64,000 nt of DNA from Bin18 sp965200355 (GTDB lineage Bacteria > Desulfobacterota > Binatia > Bin18). Each line of letters starts with the position of its first letter. Within the stretch, counting starts at the first letter, position 1. Under the pieces are notes generated by a model. That model was not told where the DNA came from. It did not search any database and saw only the letters and a list, made by a program, of their open reading frames with translations. The DNA is taken from assembly GCA_965200355.1 (NCBI GenBank), contig OZ241351.1, forward strand, positions 992,001 to 1,056,000, written 5' to 3'. Positions 1 to 8,050 of the stretch are shown here, piece by piece. Made by a program: the position numbers and the translations under genes.

Positions 1-542
1 GAGTCGCAGACGTCTTTCCGGCGGTTTCCACGGCTGGTGCGTCCACCACAACGCGTGAAACCTCCTTCACTCAGCTTGACCTCTACCAGAACCACGGCGC
101 GACGACGGTTATCCAGCCGGCCCCAGAGTACGACGTCAACCCCCGTCGCAGGCTCATCGCCAACGGGATATTCGCCATCCAGTTCACTCAGCAACGCACC
201 GGGCGGCACCCACTCGAAACGTATCTTGTCAATGGTCAGGCGAATGCCGCTCATCTCGCTCACGCACTCGGACAGGTACGTCCGTCTTCCTTCCCGAAAC
301 GGCAAGAACAGGTTAAACGCAAACGTCTGAGAACTGAGTAGGTGATTGACGTATTTATGAAGCTTGACTGAATCAGCGAGCGCTACCTTCTCAGCCAATT
401 CACGATAGTCGGGATAGATTCCGTCGGTCCAGTTGGCCCACATGGGTGGGCGTCTCCCGACTGTATCGCACCACGCCTCCATTCGCTCCCTCAAGCTGAC
501 GGCGAAGGACGTTGGATGGTAGTCGGATATATCACTCGGCAC
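1..542 (-). CDS. PD-(D/E)XK nuclease-like protein, C-terminus beyond window edge
   Basis: An open minus-strand frame runs off the left edge of the window, leaving about 180 residues. I place the start at GTG 542-540 because GGAGGAAGG precedes it by about 10 nt. Near the visible end there is an Asp at about residue 136 (GVDVVLWG), then a strand carrying E154-V-K156 (LVEVKLSEGG) and a nearby Cys-rich turn. This is the D...ExK pattern of PD-(D/E)XK nucleases and resembles the PGN_0703-type putative restriction endonucleases. The family is inferred from this pattern only. No methyltransferase partner is visible. Moderate confidence that it is a real gene, lower for the function. Confidence 0.55.
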   Translation of the reverse strand, partial: MPSDISDYHPTSFAVSLRERMEAWCDTVGRRPPMWANWTDGIYPDYRELAEKVALADSVKLHKYVNHLLSSQTFAFNLFLPFREGRRTYLSECVSEMSGIRLTIDKIRFEWVPPGALLSELDGEYPVGDEPATGVDVVLWGRLDNRRRAVVLVEVKLSEGGFTRCGGRTSRGNRRKDVCD

Positions 543-744
543 GGATATCGTTCCTTCCTCCCTGTGACATGACGAGAATAGCGACGCTGAGAAATATGTC
601 ACCCGAGCGGGTCTCCGACTTCGAGGAAATCGAATTTCCGAAAATCTCGGTCATGGGTATGGCTTATTGGTCCACAGCGCGCTGCACGGCTTCTTTATCG
701 GCAAGGTCGATTCGGGCACGCATCGGTCAGGTGGCTGGACATCA

Positions 745-1030
745 TCAAGGCTGAGTGACTGCGAGCTTTAATCCCGCAGCACGTACCACTGGGGCGAGTG
801 TTGACCAACGCGGATTGCCCCTTGCCGAGAGCATACGGTATAGGCTTTCGCGTGGAATCCCAGCCCGTTTGGCGACCTCCGCCATATACCCTGTGTCTCA
901 GCGACCTTTCGCAGGGCCTGAAGGAATACCGCCGGCTCTTCGTCCTCTGCCGCTGCCGTCAGATATTCAGCGGCAAAGCCCGGGTCTCTCAATTGTGCGC
1001 GCAACCATCGTTGTGTTTGACCTTTTCCAT
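745..1030 (-). pseudogene. frameshifted HigA-like antitoxin (HI1420-type) remnant
   Basis: One frame reads WLRAQLRDPGFAAEYL and continues to LRKVAETQ. The neighbouring frame then supplies GYMAEVAKRAGIPRESLYR and a C-terminus ending GLKLAVTQP before a TGA at 747-745. Joined, they match the small HTH antitoxins of the HI1420 family, so about one base is missing near 890-895. A second shift is likely near 1006, because ATG 1030 (MEKVKHND) is in another frame from WLRAQL. The toxin normally lies upstream, but that space is taken by the fmt 3' end, so this is an orphan and probably inactive. The stretch 543-744 shows no convincing gene. Confidence 0.6.
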
Positions 1031-1122
1031 CGGTTCGTCACTCCCCATTCATCAACGTCAAATCTGTATCGTATTCGCTACATCCATCAGGGGCAAGGAT
1101 GGGTGGAAAAAAGGATATCGGC

Positions 1123-2106
1123 TCAGCGGCCAAGACGGTCACCCGGCTTGAGGGCGTGGCCGGCGAGGAAGGCGGCTATGGGCATCGCTTTTTTGCCTTC
1201 GAGTTGCACCCGGTCAAAGGTCAGGCTGCCGTGGCCGGTGGCGACAGTGAGCACGTTGTCTTGGCGGTTGATGGTGCCGGGCGTGGCGGTCGCACCCATT
1301 GGGGGGGGAGATAGGGGGGACAGGCGTGCGGCCAGGATTTTCAGCCGCTTGTTTCCCAACCAGGTGTAAGAGGACGGCCAGGGATGAAAGGCGCGGATGC
1401 GGCGCTCAATACTGACCGCGCTCCGGGTCCAGTCTATCTCTCCATGCTCTTTTTTGAGTAACGGCGCATAGGTAACGGCAGCTTTGGCCTGGGGCGTGGC
1501 GACGAGGTTCCCCTGTTTGAACAATGTCAGTGCTTCCAGCAGCGCCTGTGCGCCGAGCGCGGCAAGGGTGTCGTGGAGGCTGTCGCCCGTTTCGTCTGGC
1601 CTCAGGGCGACTGACTTCTGAAGCAGCATATCACCGGCGTCCAATTCCTCGCTCACCTGCATAATCGTGACGCCCGAGTGCGTTTCGCCGTGGGCAATGG
1701 CCCACTGCATGGGCGCGGCCCCACGATACTTGGGCAAGAGTGAGGCATGAATGTTAATGCAGCCACAGGGCGGCAGAGCCAGAATCGTCTTGGGCAGAAT
1801 TTTACCGTAGGCGGCCACAACAATGAGGTCGGGCTGCCAGCCGTGGAGGTGTTCCAGGGCCGCGGGGGTGCGTATCTTTTGCGGCTGAAAGACCGGCACG
1901 GCATGGGCGCGGGCGCAGTCCTTGACGGGCGGCGGGCGCAGGTCCAGCCGTCTGCCGGCGGGTTTGTCCGGCTGACACACGACGCCGACCACGGTGTCCT
2001 CGCTCTCAAGCAGGGCTCGGAGCGCGGGCACGGCAAACTCCGGCGTTCCCATGAAGACCAGCCGTAACGGCCGGGAAAGGGAGGGGGGGGAAAGCGGGGT
2101 GGACAT
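1123..2106 (-). CDS. fmt: methionyl-tRNA formyltransferase
   Basis: Formylates Met-tRNA(fMet) using 10-formyl-tetrahydrofolate, producing the initiator tRNA for translation. The 327-residue protein has the usual length. It shows the N-terminal motif FMGTPEFAVPALRALL (about residues 18-33), the formyl-transfer site NIHASLLPKYRGAAP with N118 and H120, and ELDAGDM with D156, the catalytic triad of the family. The C-terminal tRNA-binding domain is present (IRAFHPWPSSYTWLGN). It lies 53 bp downstream of def on the same strand, pairing the enzyme that adds the formyl group with the one that removes it, behind priA. The start is ATG 2106. Confidence 0.96.
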   Translation of the reverse strand: MSTPLSPPSLSRPLRLVFMGTPEFAVPALRALLESEDTVVGVVCQPDKPAGRRLDLRPPPVKDCARAHAVPVFQPQKIRTPAALEHLHGWQPDLIVVAAYGKILPKTILALPPCGCINIHASLLPKYRGAAPMQWAIAHGETHSGVTIMQVSEELDAGDMLLQKSVALRPDETGDSLHDTLAALGAQALLEALTLFKQGNLVATPQAKAAVTYAPLLKKEHGEIDWTRSAVSIERRIRAFHPWPSSYTWLGNKRLKILAARLSPLSPPPMGATATPGTINRQDNVLTVATGHGSLTFDRVQLEGKKAMPIAAFLAGHALKPGDRLGR

Positions 2107-2159
2107 CGTGAGCGGGTTCCTCGCTGAGGGGGTAGGCGAGGGGTTGGGGTGAGGGAGAC

Positions 2160-2705
2160 TCAGATTCCGGTGGATTCCGGCTGCTTGCTCCGTTCGAGCG
2201 GACGGCCTTCACGGATCAATTTTTTGACCCGACGTGAGTACAGTTCGCGTTTGAGCCGGCTGATTCGATCAATAAACAGCTTGCCCGAGAGGTGGTCGAG
2301 TTCGTGCTGGAGACACACGGCCAGGAGGTCTTCGGCCTGCACGGTGATTTCCTGTTGGTCCAGGGTCCAGGCTTTCACTTCAATCTTGGCGGCCCGTTTG
2401 ACCTCGGCCGTGTAGTCAACCACACTCAGACACCCTTCTTCCCAGACGATGGAACCTTCGCGGGCCGTAATTCTGGGATTCACCAGCTTGAGCAGGTCTT
2501 TGCCTTTTTCTTCACGATTGACATCAATGACCACAATGCAGTCTGGCGAGCCGACCTGGGTCGCCGCCAAGCCGATACCTGGGGCAGCATACATGGTCTG
2601 GACCATATCCTCGACTAGCGTGGCCACGCCTCCGTCCATGTTTTTGACTGCGCTGGCCGCTTTTTTGAGACGGGGGTCCGGGAAGGTTAAAATTTCACGA
2701 ATCAT
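2160..2705 (-). CDS. def: peptide deformylase
   Basis: Metalloenzyme that removes the N-formyl group from nascent proteins. The 181-residue protein carries the three family motifs: GIGLAATQVG (43-52), EEGCLSV with metal ligand C92, and HELDH with ligands H134 and H138 and the catalytic Glu135. It starts with ATG 2705, only 8 bp after the priA stop, and is followed by fmt, so the three genes are probably co-transcribed as priA-def-fmt. The C-terminal tail of roughly 20 residues beyond the fold is ordinary for the family. Confidence 0.97.
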   Translation of the reverse strand: MIREILTFPDPRLKKAASAVKNMDGGVATLVEDMVQTMYAAPGIGLAATQVGSPDCIVVIDVNREEKGKDLLKLVNPRITAREGSIVWEEGCLSVVDYTAEVKRAAKIEVKAWTLDQQEITVQAEDLLAVCLQHELDHLSGKLFIDRISRLKRELYSRRVKKLIREGRPLERSKQPESTGI

Positions 2706-2713
2706 GGCCCTCT

Positions 2714-5110
2714 CTATACCACGCTATACGGATCGACATCAATGATTGTCCGCACCGCGCGGGGTGGCTTGGCCTGGCCAAAAGCGTCGTGCGCCTTTCT
2801 CATGAGGGCGTGCAAGAGCGGTCGGTCGGGCCCCTTGACCAATAATTGCCAGCGTTCGCGTCCCTTGAGGCGTTCAATCGGGGCGGGGGCGGGGCCCAAT
2901 ATCTGAAGGCGGTCGGCACCGGCAGAGGCAAACTCCTCGGACTGCCGAGCCTGTTCAACCTGCTGTAAAAAGAGGGCGGCCGTTGCCTCGACCTGTTGCC
3001 CGTCTCGGCCTTCGAAACGCACATTGATTAAACGAGTGAAAGGGGGATAGCCAAGCTGTTTGCGATAGTGCTGCTCCTGAGCGGCAAAGCGGGGGAAGTC
3101 ATGCCGGGCGGCGCATTGAATGCTGTAATGCCTGGGGGCATATGTCTGAATGATTACCGTTCCCAGGTCTTGTCCACGTCCGGCCCGGCCCGCGACTTGG
3201 GTGAGTAACTGAAAAGTCCGCTCCGCGGCCCGGAAGTCGGGCCGGTTGAGTGTCACATCGGCCAGAATCACGCCCACCAGCGTGACCCCCGGCACATCGT
3301 GCCCCTTGGTGACCATTTGCGTGCCGATTAACACGTCGAACTCATGCGCCCGCCACGCCCGCAGCACCCGTTCAAGCGCTCCACGGCGCTTCACGGTGTC
3401 GCGGTCGAGACGGGCAATACGGACCTCAGGCACCAGATGTTTCAGGGCATCCTCGACCTGCTCTGTCCCAATGCCATTCCCGTCGAGCGCGGGTTCTTGA
3501 CAGCTTGGGCAGACCTCTATGCTGCGCCGGGTGAAGCCGCAGTAATGACAGCACAGGGTCTTGTGCTGGAGATGAAACGTCAGGCTGACGCTACAGTGCG
3601 GACACGAGAGCGTCTCGCCACACAGACGGCATTGCAGATAGTTCGCGTAGCCGCGCCGATTCAGAAATAAGACGCTTTGCTTGCCGGCTTGATAGTTCGC
3701 CCGCAGCGCCTGTTGCAGGCGGGTGGAGAAAATAGGGGGGGCCGGTCCTGCGCCGGTCCTGCGCCGCGTCGAAGCGCGAGCCTCCCGGCGGAGGTCGATA
3801 ATCTCAACCTTGGGTAATGGACGCGCAGCCACCCGGGCTGGCAGGGTCAGGGCGGTATAATGCTGCGTCTGACTATGGGTGTAACTTTCCAGGGATGGGG
3901 TTGCGGAGCCTAAAATTACAGTACAAGACGACATTTTACCCCGTACAATAGCAACATCTCTCGCATTATAGCGTATGCCGTCTTCCTGTTTGTACGCCGT
4001 TTCATGTTCCTCATCGACGATAATCAGGCCAAGATTCGTCACGGGGGCAAAGACCGCCGAGCGTGCGCCAACAACAACGGAGATTTCCCGACGGGCAATC
4101 CGCGTCCACTCCTCCCAGCGTTCTTTATCGGCCATGGCGCTGTGGAGGACGGCAACCCGCAGACCAAAATGCTGCCGGACCTGAGCGAGGAGTTGGTGGG
4201 TCAGGGCGATCTCCGGGACGAGGAAGAGCGCGCTTTTGCCTTGACGCACGGCATAGCGGGCCGCTCTCAGATAGACCTCAGTTTTTCCGCTCCCGGTCAC
4301 ACCGTATAAGAGAAAAATGCGGAATTCTTCCTTCTTCAGGACGCTTTCCACCTCGCTTTGGGCGTTCTGCTGAGCCGGTGTCAAGGAGAGCCTGGCCCCG
4401 TCGGGCTGATCGCCGGTGTCCCCGGAATCCTCAGCCCGCCCTTCAGCGTAAGTCTCTGATACATCTATGGATTCGGAGGATTTCGTGATAGCCCGAGGCC
4501 GGGGGAAGGACTCCGCCAAACGAATCAGATTCAGTGATTCAAGGTGTTGCAGCGTTTCTCTTGTCGCCGACTGAGGGAAGCGTCTCTGCAAAGTTTTCAC
4601 ATTCGCCCTTTTCTTTTCTGTGACGTAGTCCAGCAGTTCTTTCTCCCCCGCTTTCAGCCGACCAATCAGCAGGTTCTTCCTCTGGGCGTCTTCCGTAGTC
4701 GCCTTTTTGCTACGACCGTTCTTTTTTGGCAGTGTCACGGACAGGGTACTCTGATGCCGGACGGTCCGAGGAAGAATGGTCTGCAACGCTGCTCCGGACG
4801 AAGAAAAATAATAATGTGCTATCCACTCCCAGATATTTTTCATGTCTTGAGGAAAAATAGGGGCTTCATCGATAATATCGAGAATATCCTTTATGTTCTG
4901 GGCAGGCAGGTCGCCAGGATGCGAGGAGCGACTGACGATAATTCCTGTTGTTTTTCGGCTACTTAAGGGAACAACGACGCGAACGCCCTCTTGGGCTCGC
5001 CCAAGAAAGGCGTCCGGGACGCGATACATCAATTCATGCCTGCTACCGAGGGCGAGAGGAAGGGCGACGGAAACAAAGCGGGAATTCGTAGAACATTGTG
5101 CGTTGAACAT
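2714..5110 (-). CDS. priA: primosomal replication-restart helicase PriA
   Basis: Superfamily 2 DNA helicase that recognises stalled forks and reloads the replicative helicase. The 798-residue protein has an N-terminal 3'-DNA-binding region (VALPLALGSRHELMYRVP), Walker A GVTGSGKT (270-277), a DEEH box (366-369) and motif GSATPS (401-406). The zinc domain has four CxxC pairs: C494/C497, C503/C506, C521/C524 and C534/C537. The helicase C-terminal motif QVAGRAGR follows. No strong Shine-Dalgarno precedes ATG 5110, but no better in-frame start exists near the conserved N-terminus. It is divergent from pilM, 60 bp away, and heads a likely priA-def-fmt operon. Confidence 0.96.
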   Translation of the reverse strand: MFNAQCSTNSRFVSVALPLALGSRHELMYRVPDAFLGRAQEGVRVVVPLSSRKTTGIIVSRSSHPGDLPAQNIKDILDIIDEAPIFPQDMKNIWEWIAHYYFSSSGAALQTILPRTVRHQSTLSVTLPKKNGRSKKATTEDAQRKNLLIGRLKAGEKELLDYVTEKKRANVKTLQRRFPQSATRETLQHLESLNLIRLAESFPRPRAITKSSESIDVSETYAEGRAEDSGDTGDQPDGARLSLTPAQQNAQSEVESVLKKEEFRIFLLYGVTGSGKTEVYLRAARYAVRQGKSALFLVPEIALTHQLLAQVRQHFGLRVAVLHSAMADKERWEEWTRIARREISVVVGARSAVFAPVTNLGLIIVDEEHETAYKQEDGIRYNARDVAIVRGKMSSCTVILGSATPSLESYTHSQTQHYTALTLPARVAARPLPKVEIIDLRREARASTRRRTGAGPAPPIFSTRLQQALRANYQAGKQSVLFLNRRGYANYLQCRLCGETLSCPHCSVSLTFHLQHKTLCCHYCGFTRRSIEVCPSCQEPALDGNGIGTEQVEDALKHLVPEVRIARLDRDTVKRRGALERVLRAWRAHEFDVLIGTQMVTKGHDVPGVTLVGVILADVTLNRPDFRAAERTFQLLTQVAGRAGRGQDLGTVIIQTYAPRHYSIQCAARHDFPRFAAQEQHYRKQLGYPPFTRLINVRFEGRDGQQVEATAALFLQQVEQARQSEEFASAGADRLQILGPAPAPIERLKGRERWQLLVKGPDRPLLHALMRKAHDAFGQAKPPRAVRTIIDVDPYSVV

Positions 5111-5139
5111 TTGACAGTTTAGTTTCTGTATTGCATAGT
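5111..5139 (+). promoter_or_regulatory. sigma70-type promoter for the pilM operon
   Basis: TTGACA at 5111-5116 is a perfect -35 box. After a 17-nt spacer comes CATAGT at 5134-5139, matching TATAAT at four of six positions. Transcription would start near 5146, leaving a leader of about 25 nt before the pilM ATG at 5171. It lies in the short divergent gap between priA and pilM. Confidence 0.6.
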
Positions 5140-5170
5140 AAATAGCAGAAATACCTAGAGTAAGATCCTA

Positions 5171-6289
5171 ATGGCTGCCCTCAGAGAAAGTATGAGAGAG
5201 AATATTCGACGGCTGGCCAGCCCTCTGACTTCTCTTATTCCGTTTGAGGTGGAGAAAGGCTACCTCAGCCTCGACATCGGTTCAAGCTCGATCAAGATAG
5301 TTGAGGTTCGGGGGCAAGGGTCGCCTCTCACGGTCACAAACGCGGGGATTATCCCGCTCCATTCTGGTGCCGTTCAAAATCATTGCGTGCACGACATCAA
5401 GCAGGTGTCCCAGGCGATTCGTACCCTCGTTGAGGAGCATGGCGTCCGTACCAGGGAAGTCGTCGCTTCTGTTCCTGGGCCGGCCGTGATTATCAAGCCG
5501 GCCTCTTTTCCTGCTCAGGAGGCAGCCGCATTAGAAGAGACCATATTATTCGAGGCCGGGAACTTTATTCCTGAGAGTCTCGACAATGTGAACCTGGACT
5601 ATCAGGTGCTGGGCAAAGACCCGGCAACCGGCGATATCGATGTCCTGCTTGTTGCGGTCAGAAAAGACATTATCAATAGCTATCTCGCCGCTATTCGCGG
5701 AGCAGGTCTGACCCCGACCATCATGGATGTCGATTATTTTGCCATCGAGAACATGTTTGAGGCCAATTACCGCCCAGACCCAAGCGCCGTGGTCGCCTTA
5801 ATTAACATCGGGGCTGGTTACTCTTCTCTGACCATCATGCAGGACGGGCGCTCTTCTTTTACCGGCGATGTCCCCGTTGGAGGGGAACAGTTCACCGCCC
5901 TCCTGGCCCAAGAGTTCGGCATCAGTCGAGACCAAGCAGAAGAAGCAAAAATCTCTGGCTGCCTGGAAGGGTATCACAAGGAGGATATTGATAGGGTCCT
6001 GTCGATCACTGCCGAGCAGTTGCTTGATGAGATTCAGCGCTCCCTGAGCTTCTTCTGGACAGCCTCCGCTGAGGAACCGATTAGCTCGGTCTATATGAGT
6101 GGAGGGACGGCTCAGTTGCCGGGACTCGCCGCGACTATCGAAACCCGACTCCGGGTTCCGGTCGAAATCGCCGACCCCTTCCGTTCATTCACTCTTGGGC
6201 GTCAGGTTGATACGGAGTTTCTTTCCTGCCATGCCCCCTCGCTTGCCGTGGGTGTCGGACTCGCGACTCGGAGGCTGGGAGACAAATGA
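5171..6289 (+). CDS. pilM: type IV pilus assembly ATPase-fold protein PilM
   Basis: Actin-like cytoplasmic protein of the type IV pilus alignment complex, which binds the short N-terminal tail of PilN. The 372-residue protein has the nucleotide-binding loop LDIGSSSIKIVEV (about 34-46), then a FtsA/PilM-type second half with INIGAGYSSLTIMQDG and MSGGTAQLPGLA. It is the first gene of pilMNOPQ and overlaps pilN by 4 bp (ATGA at 6286-6289). A promoter is recognisable at 5111-5139. Family length and neighbours agree, so the call is firm. Confidence 0.95.
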   Translation: MAALRESMRENIRRLASPLTSLIPFEVEKGYLSLDIGSSSIKIVEVRGQGSPLTVTNAGIIPLHSGAVQNHCVHDIKQVSQAIRTLVEEHGVRTREVVASVPGPAVIIKPASFPAQEAAALEETILFEAGNFIPESLDNVNLDYQVLGKDPATGDIDVLLVAVRKDIINSYLAAIRGAGLTPTIMDVDYFAIENMFEANYRPDPSAVVALINIGAGYSSLTIMQDGRSSFTGDVPVGGEQFTALLAQEFGISRDQAEEAKISGCLEGYHKEDIDRVLSITAEQLLDEIQRSLSFFWTASAEEPISSVYMSGGTAQLPGLAATIETRLRVPVEIADPFRSFTLGRQVDTEFLSCHAPSLAVGVGLATRRLGDK

Positions 6290-6879
6290 TCCATATTAAC
6301 CTCTTACCGGTCCAAGAATTGGAGCCTGCTCCTGTCTGGAGAAAAGAACTCGTCATAGCAGGGCTCATCCTCTGCCTGGCTCTCTCCGCAATCGCCCGTC
6401 TCCATGTGGTCCAATCACGCCAGCGAGATACGGCACGGGCTCAGGTCACAGCGCTTGAGTCGGACATCCGACAGATTCGGAAAGAAACCAAGGAAATACG
6501 GGAGCTTATCAGGAAACAGGACCTTCTTGCCCAGCGATTGCGCGCGATGACCTCGCTCACCGCTCCGCAGCGTCGCTCTGCTTCGGTCCGTATCCTCGAC
6601 GATTTAAGTCAGAGTACTCCAGACCGCTTATGGTTGACGCATTTCAGCGAGGCAAAAGGCACCGCCCATATTCAAGGCGAAGCCGTTGACAATCAGACCA
6701 TTGCCACGTTTGCGCGCAACCTCTCAGACTCTCCTTATTTTGATCGGGTGGAAATCCGAGAAACAGTTCAAGAACAGAGGAGAAGACTGGGACAAGAGGT
6801 TGGGCAGGTGAAGAAGTTTCTCATTGAAGCCGTCATCCCGGCGTACAGTCAGGAAGAGACTGGAGAGACAGGCGCTTAG
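6286..6879 (+). CDS. pilN: type IV pilus inner-membrane protein PilN
   Basis: Bitopic inner-membrane protein that links cytoplasmic PilM to periplasmic PilO in the pilus alignment complex. The 197-residue protein begins MIHINLLPVQ, the conserved INLLP tail that docks into PilM. A membrane segment follows (about residues 23-38, LVIAGLILCLALSAIA), then a charged coiled coil (about 45-85) and a ferredoxin-like fold ending in the periplasm. It overlaps pilM by 4 bp, and its stop lies 16 bp before the pilO start, consistent with translational coupling. Confidence 0.92.
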   Translation: MIHINLLPVQELEPAPVWRKELVIAGLILCLALSAIARLHVVQSRQRDTARAQVTALESDIRQIRKETKEIRELIRKQDLLAQRLRAMTSLTAPQRRSASVRILDDLSQSTPDRLWLTHFSEAKGTAHIQGEAVDNQTIATFARNLSDSPYFDRVEIRETVQEQRRRLGQEVGQVKKFLIEAVIPAYSQEETGETGA

Positions 6880-6895
6880 CCTCGAGGACAGCCGT

Positions 6896-7522
6896 ATGGT
6901 TGATTTCATCCTTGACCTATCAACAGTCCAACGGCGTCTCCTCTATGGAGGCGTGGGAGTGCTCATCGTCGCTGCTTATATATTCTGGTTCTACCTGCCT
7001 CGCTCCCAAGAAATCACAGCGATGCAGCACACCATTCAGGCGCTTGAGGCCGAGCGGGTACAATTGCACAAAGTCTTAGCCAACCGCAGGCATATCGAAG
7101 CCGAAAGTCGGGCAGTGGAAGCCGCCTTGAACCAAGCGCAGACCCAACTCCCTGAGCAAAAGGAAATTCCTGAGCTGCTCCGGCAGGTTTCTCGCCTTGG
7201 CCAGGATTCGGGGCTTGAAGTCCTCCTGTTTCGACAGCAGCCCGAACAGCAACACACGCTCTATACCGAGGTTCCGGTCCAGATGTCCGTTCGGGGCGGG
7301 TACCACGCTATCGCTCAGTTTTTCGATCAGGTGCGCCGTCTCGACCGGATTGTCAACGTGGCAGAGGTGCGCCTGACAGAACCCCGTCTCGTGGGTCAGC
7401 AGGTCGCCATCGACGCCTCGTTTTCAGCAACGACCTATCATTTCCTCAGCGGGCAGGAGCGGGAGCGGATTGCCGAACACCAAAGAGCGGGAACGGTCCA
7501 AACCAGCAGGAAAAGAAGGTAA
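6896..7522 (+). CDS. pilO: type IV pilus inner-membrane protein PilO
   Basis: Partner of PilN in the periplasmic part of the alignment complex. I start it at ATG 6896 (MVDFILDLSTVQRR) because GAGGA sits 8 nt upstream; a longer open frame from 6824 would read through pilN. The 208-residue protein has one membrane helix (about 18-36), a coiled coil with ALEAERVQLHKVL, and a C-terminal ferredoxin-like domain (YHAIAQFFDQVRRLDRIVNV). The order pilN-pilO-pilP is standard. Confidence 0.92.
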   Translation: MVDFILDLSTVQRRLLYGGVGVLIVAAYIFWFYLPRSQEITAMQHTIQALEAERVQLHKVLANRRHIEAESRAVEAALNQAQTQLPEQKEIPELLRQVSRLGQDSGLEVLLFRQQPEQQHTLYTEVPVQMSVRGGYHAIAQFFDQVRRLDRIVNVAEVRLTEPRLVGQQVAIDASFSATTYHFLSGQERERIAEHQRAGTVQTSRKRR

Positions 7523-7526
7523 GATC

Positions 7527-8024
7527 ATGGAGCGCTCAGTCCTGGTATTTCTGTTCCTTTTCTTCTTCTGGATAGGAGCGCTCTCCTCACCGCTCTTTGC
7601 CCAGGCAGAGGAGCGTCCAGGAACGGAGGACCCTTCTTTTTACGACCCGGCTGGAAAACGCGACCCCTTCCGGTCCCCGTTTCACCTGGCTCCAGAACAG
7701 GACCTAGAACAGGACGCTGTTGCTGAGGTCACCACCCCGCTCCAGCGTTTTCACCTTGGACAACTCAAACTAGTTGGCGTGGTCTGGCAGACCGGCCAGC
7801 CAAAGGCACTCATAGAAGATGGGGACGGCCTTGGATATATCGTCGAAGCCGGCACCCGTATTGGAGCAAATGGGGGCGTTATTCGGGCGATTGAGCCGGG
7901 GCGGGTCGTGGTCGAAGAATACGAGACCGACTTTTCTGGAAAACGCTGGGCTCGGCAGCGGGCGTTACGAATTGCCGTTGTAGACGTATCTCCTACGGAT
8001 AGTGAAACCACCGCGAACAGGTAG
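7527..8024 (+). CDS. pilP: type IV pilus periplasmic protein PilP
   Basis: Periplasmic protein that connects the PilN/PilO complex to the PilQ secretin. The start is ATG 7527, four bases after the pilO stop, preceded by GAAGG. The 165-residue product has an N-terminal hydrophobic signal (about 1-25, ending PLFAQA). Most PilP proteins are lipoproteins, but I see no lipobox cysteine here, so this one may be a soluble or signal-anchored form. The C-terminal beta domain (LKLVGVVWQTGQPKALIEDGD) is the PilP homology region that contacts PilQ. Confidence 0.88.
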   Translation: MERSVLVFLFLFFFWIGALSSPLFAQAEERPGTEDPSFYDPAGKRDPFRSPFHLAPEQDLEQDAVAEVTTPLQRFHLGQLKLVGVVWQTGQPKALIEDGDGLGYIVEAGTRIGANGGVIRAIEPGRVVVEEYETDFSGKRWARQRALRIAVVDVSPTDSETTANR

Positions 8025-8050
8025 GAAACCGGTTTCCTAAAAGGGTCAGA

